A stretch of DNA of 64,000 nucleotides from JBDTSW01 sp963799815 (lineage in GTDB: Bacteria; Actinomycetota; Thermoleophilia; Solirubrobacterales; 70-9): assembly GCA_963799815.1 (NCBI GenBank), contig CAWCYG010000004.1, forward strand, positions 62,001-126,000, written 5' to 3'. This document shows positions 25,287-33,269 of the stretch, piece by piece. Made by a program: the position numbers and the translations under genes. Below the pieces are notes generated by a model that was not told where the DNA came from, did no database searches, and saw only the letters and a program-made list of their open reading frames with translations. Within the stretch, counting starts at the first letter, position 1. Each line of letters starts with the position of its first letter.

Positions 25287-28169
25287 TCATCCCCGCAGCC
25301 GCTCCTGGTCGGGGTCGTAAAAGGGGGCGGTCTGGACCCTCGCGCTCAGCCGGCGCCCGTTGTCGGCGAGCGTGATCGAAACGCCGTCGGAGGCCAGCGC
25401 CGCCGGGACCCAAGCCATCCCGATCGTCCGCTCGAGCCGGGGGGAGAAGCGGGAGGAGGTGACCCTGCCCACCGGCCTCTCGTCGACGACGACGGCCGCC
25501 CCCTCCGCAGGCACTGCCCCGTTGCCGACGGTGAAGCCGACGAGCTTGTTCTCGTCGCCGCGCTCCTGGACGGACTCGAGCGCCCAGCGGCCGATGAAGT
25601 CCTCTTCCTTGTCGAGTTTCACGATCCACGGCATCGCTGCCTCCAGCGGGTTCGATTCGGCGTCCGTGTCCTGGCCGACCAGGATGTGCAGCTTCTGCAG
25701 GCGCAGCACCCGCTGCGGCTCGAGGCCGAACGGCCGGATTCCGTGTGGCTCGCCCGCAGCCATGATCGAGTCCCAGAGGTGCTCGGCGAGGGCACCGGGA
25801 CAATGGAGCTCGTAGCCGAGCTCGCCGACGAAGCCGATCCGGAGCAGCAGGCAGGGCACCCCGGCGACGTAGGCGCGCTTGCCGTCGAGGTAGGTGAAAG
25901 CCTCGTTGGAGCAGTCGAGGTTGGTGAGCCTGGAGAGGATCTCCCGCGACCGCGGACCGGCGAGGTTGAACGCGGCCAGGCCCTGGCTCACGTCGGTGAG
26001 GTGGACGTCCATGTCCCAGTCGGCGAGCCACCAGGCAAACCAGCTCTCGACGGCGTCGGCGCCGCTGGAGGTGGTGGTGACATAGAACGACTCGTCGTCG
26101 AGGCGGCAGACGGTGCCGTCGTCGGTGATCCGCCCGGCATCGTCCCCGAGGACCCCGTAGCGGATGCGACCGGGCTTCAGGGTGTCGAAGCGGTTCGGGT
26201 AAAGGCGGTTGAGGAAGTCCGCCGCCTGCGGGCCGCGCACCATCAGCTTGCCGAGCGTGGAGACGTCGATCAGGCCAGCGCCCTCGTGGACCGCCATCGT
26301 CTCGCCCTGCGGGTCCCCGTAGTCGTAGGGCCGGCGCCAGTCGCCCGCCCAGAGCACGTTGCCCCCGAGCTCGCGGTGGCGGCCGTGGACCGCGGAGCGC
26401 TTGGCCGGCTCGAACGGCCGGCCGGCGAGGACCCCCAGGGGCACGCTCGACCACGGCGGCCTCGCGGTGGTCAGCCCAACGTCGCCGACCGCGCTCCCGG
26501 TGTCCTCGGCCACCTTGCGGATCGAGGGGAGCTGGCACATTCGGCCCTGGCACGGGCCCATGGTCACGGTCGTGTAGCGCTTCAGCAACTCGAGCGAGTC
26601 AAAGCCCTCCTCGAGCGCGTAGGAGATATCGTCGGCGGTCACGTCCTCGCAGAGGCAGGCGAAGCAGCGCCCATGGCCGCGGGCAGCACCCGAAGCCGCG
26701 GCCGGCACCGCCTCGGAGCCGGCCTGGCGGACCCCGTTCATGGCGGCGCGATCGGCCTCGAGCCGGGCGCGGTCGTCGGCGCCCCCGAGCTCGAGCTCGA
26801 TCGCGGCCTCCGCTCCCGCGATCGACCCCGAGGCGGCGGCCGCCTCCAGCGAGCCGTGGCCGGCGACCGCCCCGGCCGTGTGGACGCCGGCCGGCGGATC
26901 CTCGGGCAGGTAGGCACCCTGGGCCTCATCCCAGCGGGACTTGGCCCCGGCCTGGAGCAGCAGCGACGTCGCCGGCACCGTGCCTCCGGAGACCGCGACC
27001 AGGTCGCAATCGATGCCCCGCTCCCGATCGGGGATCCAACGGCCGGTCTCGTCGAGGTCCGCCACGACCACTCCTCTGACGCGCCCGCGCCCGAACGCGC
27101 GGACCACCGCGGTGCCCCTCAGGAGCTCGATCCGCGCGCCTTCGAGCCGTGCCGCCAGTTCCTCGTTCGGCCCCTCCGGGCGCGCGTCGGCGACGGCGGC
27201 GATCGCCACCCCCGCCTCCTTGAGCGCCAGCGCCGATGCGACGCCGCGGTCGGCGGTGGTGGCGACCACAGCCACGTCACCGGGCTTGACGCCGTACAGG
27301 GAGGCGAGCCGCTCGGCGCCTGAGCACAGCATCACCCCCGGGAGGTCGTTGCCCTCGAACAGAAGCGGCTGCTCGATCGAGCCGGTCGCTGCGATGTGGG
27401 CCCGGGCTCGGATCTGGTGCAGCGTGCTCCCGGCCCAGACGGGGACGATCCCGTCGAAGAATCCGAGCGCGGCTGCGGGTGCCAGCACCTCGACCCCTGC
27501 GCCGGTGAGGCGCGCGGCCGTCAGGCGGGCCTCGTCCGCGCCAGGGCCCGTGAGCATGCCGCCGCCGAGCTCGGGCCCGTCGTCGACGAGCGTCACGTCA
27601 GCCCCGAGCTCAGCCGCGCGCAGCGCCGCTGCCATCCCGGCTACACCGCCGCCGATCACGAGCACGTCGCAGTGGCGGCGGCGGTACTCGGTGCGCCACT
27701 CCCGCTCAGGCTGGCGGCGCGTGATCCGGCCGAGCCCGGCCGCGTTGCGGAGGACCTTTTCGTAGAGCGGCCACAGCCGCCGAGGCCTGATGAAGGTCTT
27801 GTAGTAGAAGCCGGGCGGGGTCAGCGGCTTTCCGAAGTGGTCCGTGGCGCGCATCACGTCGAACCGAAGCGACGGCCTGGCGTTCATCGGCTCTACCCGC
27901 ATCCCCTCTCGGACCGGCTCGGTGCAGGCGCGGACCGCCGGCCACCCGTCGACGTCGACGAGGCAGTTCGGGCACTGGCCCGCGCAGCAGAACAGCCCGC
28001 GCGGGCGGTGGTACTTGAAGCTGCGCGAGAGGACCCGATGGCCGTCGGCCGCGAGCGCCGAGCCGATCGTGTCGCCCTCGAGGGCCTGCACCTCCCTTCC
28101 GTCGAACTTGAAGGTCACGGGCCGGTCGCGATCGATGCGCTGGCCCCGGCTAGGGGGGAGGCGGCTCAT
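25287..28169 (-). CDS. soxA: sarcosine oxidase alpha/MgdC-like subunit with two Fe-S sites
   Basis: A 960-residue alpha subunit. Residues ~15-95 form a Fer2_4 ferredoxin-like domain with Cys61, Cys66, Cys69 and Cys82 in [2Fe-2S] spacing. Residues ~170-500 are a pyridine-nucleotide oxidoreductase domain (CDVLVIGGGVAGMAAALRAA). A BFD-like segment follows with RCFACLCEDV and GPCQGRMC, four more cysteines. The C-terminal ~380 residues are GcvT-like, binding folate (GAGLIDVSTLGKLMVRGP, LRIGFVGELGYELH). It overlaps soxD by ATGA. It transfers the methylene group to THF and electrons from NAD/FMN cofactors. Complete cysteine sets suggest a dehydrogenase passing electrons to a carrier. Confidence 0.9.
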   Translation of the reverse strand: MSRLPPSRGQRIDRDRPVTFKFDGREVQALEGDTIGSALAADGHRVLSRSFKYHRPRGLFCCAGQCPNCLVDVDGWPAVRACTEPVREGMRVEPMNARPSLRFDVMRATDHFGKPLTPPGFYYKTFIRPRRLWPLYEKVLRNAAGLGRITRRQPEREWRTEYRRRHCDVLVIGGGVAGMAAALRAAELGADVTLVDDGPELGGGMLTGPGADEARLTAARLTGAGVEVLAPAAALGFFDGIVPVWAGSTLHQIRARAHIAATGSIEQPLLFEGNDLPGVMLCSGAERLASLYGVKPGDVAVVATTADRGVASALALKEAGVAIAAVADARPEGPNEELAARLEGARIELLRGTAVVRAFGRGRVRGVVVADLDETGRWIPDRERGIDCDLVAVSGGTVPATSLLLQAGAKSRWDEAQGAYLPEDPPAGVHTAGAVAGHGSLEAAAASGSIAGAEAAIELELGGADDRARLEADRAAMNGVRQAGSEAVPAAASGAARGHGRCFACLCEDVTADDISYALEEGFDSLELLKRYTTVTMGPCQGRMCQLPSIRKVAEDTGSAVGDVGLTTARPPWSSVPLGVLAGRPFEPAKRSAVHGRHRELGGNVLWAGDWRRPYDYGDPQGETMAVHEGAGLIDVSTLGKLMVRGPQAADFLNRLYPNRFDTLKPGRIRYGVLGDDAGRITDDGTVCRLDDESFYVTTTSSGADAVESWFAWWLADWDMDVHLTDVSQGLAAFNLAGPRSREILSRLTNLDCSNEAFTYLDGKRAYVAGVPCLLLRIGFVGELGYELHCPGALAEHLWDSIMAAGEPHGIRPFGLEPQRVLRLQKLHILVGQDTDAESNPLEAAMPWIVKLDKEEDFIGRWALESVQERGDENKLVGFTVGNGAVPAEGAAVVVDERPVGRVTSSRFSPRLERTIGMAWVPAALASDGVSITLADNGRRLSARVQTAPFYDPDQERLRG

Positions 28170-28420
28170 CGCTCCGGGAGGCCAACCCACTCGACGCGGT
28201 TGGTGGTTGTGTCGCGGTCGGCCAGAAACCACTCGCGGCAGCCGGAGCGGTGATACCACCACTCGCGCTGGAGGCCCGCCTGGTTACGGCGGAAGTAGTT
28301 GTAGGAGTTCAACTCGCGCTGGGAGGGCTTCGCCTTCGGCCGTGGGACGACCTCGCCGCCGTACGCGAAGTCGGTGACTTCGCGCTCGCCGCAGTTGGGA
28401 CAGATGAGGAGAAACGACAT
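28166..28420 (-). CDS. soxD: sarcosine oxidase delta/MgdB-like subunit
   Basis: An 84-residue SoxD subunit with the zinc-site start LLICPNCGERE and the conserved RNQAGLQREWWYHRSGCREW core. It is first gene of the minus-strand operon. The ATG at 28420 follows AAAAAGCG rather than a purine-rich Shine-Dalgarno; a small hairpin (28431-28444) lies just upstream in the leader. The order here is D-A-G-B, unlike the usual B-D-A-G. Confidence 0.92.
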   Translation of the reverse strand: MSFLLICPNCGEREVTDFAYGGEVVPRPKAKPSQRELNSYNYFRRNQAGLQREWWYHRSGCREWFLADRDTTTNRVEWVGLPER

Positions 28421-28430
28421 CGCTTTTTGA

Positions 28431-28444
28431 CGGCCTCTCGGCCG
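28431..28444 (-). promoter_or_regulatory. leader hairpin before soxD
   Basis: On the minus strand CGGCC-GAGA-GGCCG forms a five-pair stem closed by a GNRA-type tetraloop, 10 bases before the soxD start. It would lie in the 5' leader if the promoter at 28455-28483 is used. No strong ribosome-binding site is otherwise visible, so it may affect initiation. Confidence 0.4.
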
Positions 28445-28454
28445 CCCAAGCGCA

Positions 28455-28483
28455 AGACTAGACAAATTGGTACACAGACGCAA
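28455..28483 (-). promoter_or_regulatory. sox operon promoter with third GntR operator
   Basis: On the minus strand TTGCGT (28483-28478) and TAGTCT (28460-28455) stand 17 bp apart. Within the spacer lies TGTAC-CAATTT-GTCTA (28474-28459), matching the TGTAC-N6-GTNCA palindrome at the fdh and module 1 promoters. The operator sits between -35 and -10 here rather than over -35, still suited to repression. It could also influence the divergent gmaS gene. Confidence 0.6.
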
Positions 28484-28544
28484 GCGGGCCGCTCGCGGGC
28501 TTCACCGGGGGCAGGCGGGCGGTGCCTTCGAGCCGCGGCCGGGC

Positions 28545-28563
28545 TATGTGTGCCGCCCACATA
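28545..28563. repeat. perfect inverted repeat TATGTG-N7-CACATA
   Basis: A six-base palindrome arm pair with a seven-base spacer lies 66 bp upstream of the gmaS ATG. A third TATGTG occurs at 28610-28615. The symmetry suggests a protein-binding site in the gmaS promoter region, distinct from the GntR operator. Confidence 0.4.
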
Positions 28564-28628
28564 TCGGGCGCCGAAATGCTGGCATGCGCGCCATTGCGCC
28601 TACCGGCTTTATGTGAGATACAACCAGC

Positions 28629-29993
28629 ATGGCGGCGGGCCTGACAGCCGACGACGTGCGCAAGGCGGTAGCGGACGAGGGGGTCGAGTTCCTCTTCGCC
28701 CAGTTCGTCGATATGCACGCGAAGCCCAGCGCGAAGCTGGTGCCCGCGCAGGAGCTCGACGGCCTGCTCAGCAACGGGGCGGGCTTCGCCGGGTTCGCGG
28801 CAGGGGACATCGGCCAGACGCCCGATAACCCCGACCTGATCGCGATGCCGGACCCGAGCACCTATACCCGGCTCCCGTGGCGGCCGGAGATCGGCTGGTT
28901 CGCGTGCGATGCGACCGTCGAGGGCGAGGCCTGGCCGTACTGCCCGCGGACGATCCTGCGGCGCCAGGTCGAGCGCGCCCGCGAGGCCGGCTACGAGCTC
29001 AAGATCGGCTGTGAGCTCGAGTACTTCCTCGTGCGCAAGACCGACGATGGCCGGATCGAGCTCGCCGACCCCCTCGACACCCTCGAGCAGCCCTGCTACG
29101 ACATCCGCGCGCTGACCCGCTCGTTCGACTTCGTCGCGGACGTGACACGCAACGTCAACTCGCTCGGCTGGCAGATGTACGCGACCGATCACGAGGACGC
29201 GAACGGGCAGTTCGAGCAGAACTTCGGCTACGCGGACGCGCTCACCACCTGTGACCGCGCGGTCTTCTACCGCTACATGGTCGAGGCGATGGCCCAGGAG
29301 CGCGGACTGATCGCGACCTTCATGCCGAAGCCCTTCGCGCACCTGACCGGCAGCGGCGCTCACTTCCACATGAGCCTCTGGGATGGTGAGACGAACCTCT
29401 TCGAGCGCGACGCCGAAGACGACCCGCGGGGCCTCGGGCTGAGCGACGTCGCCTACAAGTTCATCGCCGGCCTCAAGGCGCACGCAAAGGCCTACATCGC
29501 GGTCAGCGCACCGACCGTCACCTCCTACAAGCGCCTGGTGATCGGCGCCCCGACGAGCGGCGCCACCTGGGCACCCGCCTACGTCACCTACGGCTACAAC
29601 AACCGCACGATGATGCTCCGCATCCCGGAGGCAGGGCGGGTCGAGGACCGGACCGTCGACGGTTCATGCAACCCATACCTCGCCGCGACGGTGATCCTGG
29701 CCGCCGGCCTCGACGGGATCGAGAACGACCTCGACCCCGGGGACCCGACCGACGCGAACATGTACGAGACGAGCGCGGAAGAGCGCGAGAAGATGGGGAT
29801 CGAGACCCTGCCCGAGAACCTCCTCGACGCCACCCGCGAGCTCGAGGGCGACGACGTCTTGCGCAAGGCGCTCGGTTCGGTCGGCGAGGAGGACTACGTC
29901 GACTACTTCGTCCGCTGCAAGCGCCGCGAGTGGCAGACGGCACACGAGCAGATCACCCAGTGGGAACTCGACCGCTACCTCCAGCTCTACTGA
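28629..29993 (+). CDS. gmaS: gamma-glutamylmethylamide synthetase/type III glutamine synthetase-like (module 2)
   Basis: A 454-residue glutamine-synthetase-fold ligase of the GlnT/GmaS type. It keeps the standard glutamate loop GSGAHFHMSLWDG, the metal residues in GCELEYFL and DHEDANGQFEQNF, and the phosphate-site NNRTMMLRIPEAGR and CNPYL. GmaS makes gamma-glutamylmethylamide from glutamate, ATP and methylamine. Here it is followed by glxB, glxC and glxD and is divergent from soxDAGB, the arrangement expected for the N-methylglutamate pathway. No Shine-Dalgarno precedes the ATG (GATACAACCAGC), so it may be leaderless. A true ammonia-using synthetase is the alternative. Confidence 0.85.
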   Translation: MAAGLTADDVRKAVADEGVEFLFAQFVDMHAKPSAKLVPAQELDGLLSNGAGFAGFAAGDIGQTPDNPDLIAMPDPSTYTRLPWRPEIGWFACDATVEGEAWPYCPRTILRRQVERAREAGYELKIGCELEYFLVRKTDDGRIELADPLDTLEQPCYDIRALTRSFDFVADVTRNVNSLGWQMYATDHEDANGQFEQNFGYADALTTCDRAVFYRYMVEAMAQERGLIATFMPKPFAHLTGSGAHFHMSLWDGETNLFERDAEDDPRGLGLSDVAYKFIAGLKAHAKAYIAVSAPTVTSYKRLVIGAPTSGATWAPAYVTYGYNNRTMMLRIPEAGRVEDRTVDGSCNPYLAATVILAAGLDGIENDLDPGDPTDANMYETSAEEREKMGIETLPENLLDATRELEGDDVLRKALGSVGEEDYVDYFVRCKRREWQTAHEQITQWELDRYLQLY

Positions 29994-30058
29994 GGAGATG
30001 AACGAGTCCACGCCTCCGCGCACCTGGATGACGCGCCTGACACGTCGCTGGATCGGCA

Positions 30059-30104
30059 CCGGCGGCACAAAGCACGCAGCGTTGCTGCGCGCTTGCCCCG
30101 CCGG
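30059..30104 (+). promoter_or_regulatory. structured element between gmaS and glxB
   Basis: Nested inverted repeats: CCGGCGG (30059-30065) pairs with CCGCCGG (30098-30104), and inside it CGCAGC-GTT-GCTGCG (30075-30089) forms a perfect hairpin. The 185-bp gap is much longer than any other in these operons. It could be an attenuator, RNA-stability element or small regulatory RNA structure. No known riboswitch class was recognised. Confidence 0.4.
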
Positions 30105-30178
30105 CACCGCCCAGCTCGGTCAGTCGCGCCCCCAGGCACACGGACCCATGAACTCGCTCATCTCGGGTTGATGCGCTC

Positions 30179-31087
30179 GTGTGTGGGATCGCCGGTCTAT
30201 TCAGCAAGTCGGCCTCGACCGAGGAGGAGCTCGGAGCACACCTGAGCGCGATGCTGTCGCAGCTCGCCGACCGCGGGCCCGACAGCGCCGGTGTCGCCCT
30301 CTACCGCGACCCCGCTCCCGCGGGCTCCTGCAAGGTCTCGCTCTTCTCCGCGGACGACGCGGCGCCATGGGGCGCCCTCTCCGACGCGCTTCAGGGGGCC
30401 TTCGGCGGTGAGGGTGAGCCCGAGATCCGCGCTTCGCACGCCCTGTTCGTCGTCCCCGCCGGCGCCGAGGACGTGGAGGGCTGGCTGGCCTCGCACCACC
30501 CCGAGCTGCGGGTGATGAGCGTCGGCGAGCGGATCGAGATCTACAAGGAGGCGGGAGACCCCCGCGACTTCGTCACGCGCTTTGCGCTCGAGGACATCTC
30601 GGCGACGCACGCGCTCGGGCACACCCGGATGGCGACCGAGAGCCGGGTGACCACGGAGCACTCGCATCCCTTCTCGACCGGGCTCGACCTCTGCCTCGTT
30701 CACAACGGCTCGCTCTCGAACCACAACCGGCTGCGCGCGTTCCTCCGTACACGGGGGATCAGCTTCCAGACCGACAACGACACCGAGGTCGCGGCCGGCT
30801 ATCTCACCTGGCGCCTCCACGAGGGCGACGACATTGAGATGGCGCTCAAGCGCTGCCTCGACGACCTCGACGGCTTCTACACGTTCGCGGTCGGCACGGC
30901 CGAGGGCTTCGCGGTGCTGCGAGACCCGATCGCGTGCAAGCCGGCTGTGATGGCTGAGACCGATGACTGGGTGGCGATGGCCTCGGAGTACCGCGCGATC
31001 GCCGCCCTCCCGGGAGCCGACGAGGCGAGGATCTGGGAGCCCGAGCCGGGACGCGTCTACTCGTGGGAGCGGGCGAAGGTCGCGTGA
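30179..31087 (+). CDS. glxB: GlxB/MgsA-like class II glutamine amidotransferase subunit (module 2)
   Basis: A 302-residue Ntn amidotransferase paralogous to 13489-14418. The GTG start is fixed because Cys2 must follow it (M-C-G-I-A-G-L-F); then LADRGPDSAGVALY, GHTRMATESRVT and LVHNGSLSNHN. It is the glutaminase-like part of N-methylglutamate synthase, acting on gamma-glutamylmethylamide. The stop overlaps the glxC start (GTGA). It lacks the extra charged helix found at ~60-90 of the module 1 copy. Confidence 0.9.
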   Translation: MCGIAGLFSKSASTEEELGAHLSAMLSQLADRGPDSAGVALYRDPAPAGSCKVSLFSADDAAPWGALSDALQGAFGGEGEPEIRASHALFVVPAGAEDVEGWLASHHPELRVMSVGERIEIYKEAGDPRDFVTRFALEDISATHALGHTRMATESRVTTEHSHPFSTGLDLCLVHNGSLSNHNRLRAFLRTRGISFQTDNDTEVAAGYLTWRLHEGDDIEMALKRCLDDLDGFYTFAVGTAEGFAVLRDPIACKPAVMAETDDWVAMASEYRAIAALPGADEARIWEPEPGRVYSWERAKVA

Positions 31088-31785
31088 GCAAGACGGAAGT
31101 CGCTTCCGAGACGGTCGATCTCGTGACCACCACGGTGCGGGAGTTGAACGAGCGCCTGCATCAGCTCGAGCCCGATTCCGAATCACGCTGGCGCGTTCAG
31201 AACCCCAACGGCGCCCACGCCCTCGCGGTCGGACTCGATTCGCCGGCCGAGGTCGAGATCGACGGGCACGTCGGCTACTACTGCGCGGGCATGAACAAGC
31301 TCGCCACCGTTCGGGTGCTGGGCAACTGCGGGCCGGGGGCGGCGGAGAACATCATGTCCGGGCAGCTGATCGTCGACGGCGACGCGAGTCAGTCGGCCGC
31401 GGCGACCGGCCGGGGCGGGCTCGTGGTCGTGAAGGGCAGCGCCTCCGCTCGCTGCGGGATCTCGATGAAGGGGGTCGAGATCGTGGTTCACGGCTCGATC
31501 GGCCACGCCGGTGCCTTCATGGCCCAGCGCGGGACGCTGGTCGTCTGCGGCGACGCGGGCGAGGGCCTCGGGGACTCGATCTACGAGGCCAGGGTCTACG
31601 TGCGCGGAGAGGTCGCCGGCCTCGGGGCCGACTGCGTCGAGAAGGAGATGCGCGACGAGCATCGCACGGAGCTGGGCGAGCTCTTGGAGCGGGCGGAATC
31701 CGAAGCCGACCCGGGGGACTTCCGCCGCTTTGGGTCCGCCCGGCGCCTCTACAGCTTCGCGATCGACAACGCCGGCAGCTACTGA
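31084..31785 (+). CDS. glxC: GlxC/MgsB-like GXGXG subunit (module 2)
   Basis: A 233-residue GXGXG beta-helix subunit with GHVGYYCAGMNKLATVRVLG, GDASQSAAATGRGGLVVVKG and GDAGEGLGDSIYEARVYVRG. It starts at GTG overlapping glxB and its TGA overlaps the glxD ATG. It corresponds to MgsB of N-methylglutamate synthase. It is shorter at the N-terminus than the module 1 copy. Confidence 0.88.
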   Translation: MSKTEVASETVDLVTTTVRELNERLHQLEPDSESRWRVQNPNGAHALAVGLDSPAEVEIDGHVGYYCAGMNKLATVRVLGNCGPGAAENIMSGQLIVDGDASQSAAATGRGGLVVVKGSASARCGISMKGVEIVVHGSIGHAGAFMAQRGTLVVCGDAGEGLGDSIYEARVYVRGEVAGLGADCVEKEMRDEHRTELGELLERAESEADPGDFRRFGSARRLYSFAIDNAGSY

Positions 31786-33173
31786 TGACCGAGTTCGACG
31801 CGCTTTCGAAGGAGGAGGGGTTCCGGCCGGGGCTCGCCGGGCGCTGGCGGCCGGGCCTGCGCGAGTCGGCTCTGTTCGACCGCAACGCGATCCACGAGAT
31901 CCACCGGATGGCCCGGGAGGGCATCTACGACATCCGCGGGTTCGGCGCCAAGCGGCGCGTGCCCCACTTCGACGACCTGCTCTTCCTCGGCGCCAGCGTC
32001 TCGCGCTATCCGCTGGAGGGGTACCGCGAGCGCTGCGGGACCGACGTCACTCTCGGCACGCGCTTTGCCAGCGAGCCGATCCACCTCGACATCCCGATCA
32101 CGATCGCCGGGATGAGCTTCGGCGCGCTCTCAGCCCGCGCCAAGGAGGCGCTCGGCAGGGGAGCGAGCGCGGTTGGTACCTCGACCACCACCGGAGACGG
32201 GGGCATGCTCCCCGAGGAGCGCGAGCACTCCGAGACGCTCGTCTACCAGATCCTCCCGTCCCGCTACGGGGTGAACCCCGACGACCTGCGCCGTGCGGAC
32301 GCAGTCGAGATCGTGGTTGGGCAGGGCGCGAAGCCGGGCGGCGGGGGCATGCTCTTGGGCCAGAAGATCTCCGACCGGGTCGCCGAGATGCGCGACCTGC
32401 CGAAGGGCGTTGACCAGCGCAGCGCCTGTCGGCATCCGGACTGGACCGGTCCGGACGACCTCGAGATCAAGATCGGCGAGCTCCGCGAGATCATGGACTG
32501 GCGCAAGCCCGTCTACGTCAAGGTCGGTGCCACCAGAACCTTCTTCGACGTTGCGCTGGCGGTGAAGGCCGGCGCCGACGTGATCGTGCTCGACGGCATG
32601 GAGGGGGGGACCGCGGCAAGCCAGGAGGTGTTCATCGAGCACGTCGGCATTCCCATCCTGGCCGCCGTGCCCGAGGCCGTCCGCTCGCTTCAAGAGCTCG
32701 ACATGCATCGCAAGGTGCAGCTGATCGTCTCCGGCGGGATCCGCTCGGGAGCCGACGTCGCCAAGGCCCTTGCACTCGGTGCCGACGCCGTCTCGATCGG
32801 GGTCGCTGCGGTGGTCGCGCTCGGAGACAACTCGCCTTCGCACGAGGAGCAGTACGAGGAGATCGGCACCTCGGCCGGGTTCTACGACGACTGGCACGAG
32901 GGTCGCGACCCCGTCGGGATCTCGACGCAGGACGACGAACTGGCGAAACGGTTCGACCCCGAGCTCGGCGGCCGCCGCCTCGCCAACTATCTGCGGGCGA
33001 TGGTGCTCGAGGCACAGACCCTGGCCCGCGCCTGTGGTAAGTCCCACGTCCATAACCTCGAACCCGAGGACATGGTCGCGCTCACACTCGAGGCCTCCGC
33101 GATGTCGAAGGTCCCCCTGGCGGGGACGGGCTGGGTGCCGGGGGCGCAAGAGGCGCAGCGCGGCGAGCCATAG
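31785..33173 (+). CDS. glxD: GlxD/MgsC-like FMN subunit lacking Fe-S cysteines (module 2)
   Basis: A 462-residue FMN-binding glutamate-synthase-type subunit. It has GMSFGALSARAKEALGRGAS, VVGQGAKPGGGGMLLGQKI and the FMN loop LIVSGGIRSGADVAKALALG. Where the module 1 copy has CYHCHTGRCPVG, this one reads Y-D-D-W-H-E-G-R-D-P-V-G, so all three cluster cysteines are replaced (Tyr367, Trp370, Asp375). It should therefore carry FMN but no 3Fe-4S cluster and needs another electron route, or acts without one. It overlaps glxC by TGATG. Confidence 0.9.
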   Translation: MTEFDALSKEEGFRPGLAGRWRPGLRESALFDRNAIHEIHRMAREGIYDIRGFGAKRRVPHFDDLLFLGASVSRYPLEGYRERCGTDVTLGTRFASEPIHLDIPITIAGMSFGALSARAKEALGRGASAVGTSTTTGDGGMLPEEREHSETLVYQILPSRYGVNPDDLRRADAVEIVVGQGAKPGGGGMLLGQKISDRVAEMRDLPKGVDQRSACRHPDWTGPDDLEIKIGELREIMDWRKPVYVKVGATRTFFDVALAVKAGADVIVLDGMEGGTAASQEVFIEHVGIPILAAVPEAVRSLQELDMHRKVQLIVSGGIRSGADVAKALALGADAVSIGVAAVVALGDNSPSHEEQYEEIGTSAGFYDDWHEGRDPVGISTQDDELAKRFDPELGGRRLANYLRAMVLEAQTLARACGKSHVHNLEPEDMVALTLEASAMSKVPLAGTGWVPGAQEAQRGEP

Positions 33174-33269
33174 GAGCCCCCAGTTATCGGCTTATGACCC
33201 GGAGCACCGCATCGGCCTGCCGGTGGTAGGTTGGCGCCGATCGTTCAACGCCAATCAAGGAGGAGCAAG

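Noticed and set aside
29998..30171. 57-codon frame between gmaS and glxB
   Set aside because: GGAG directly abuts the ATG with no spacing, the product is low-complexity and Arg/Pro-rich, and it overlaps the nested hairpins. Structured RNA seems more likely.
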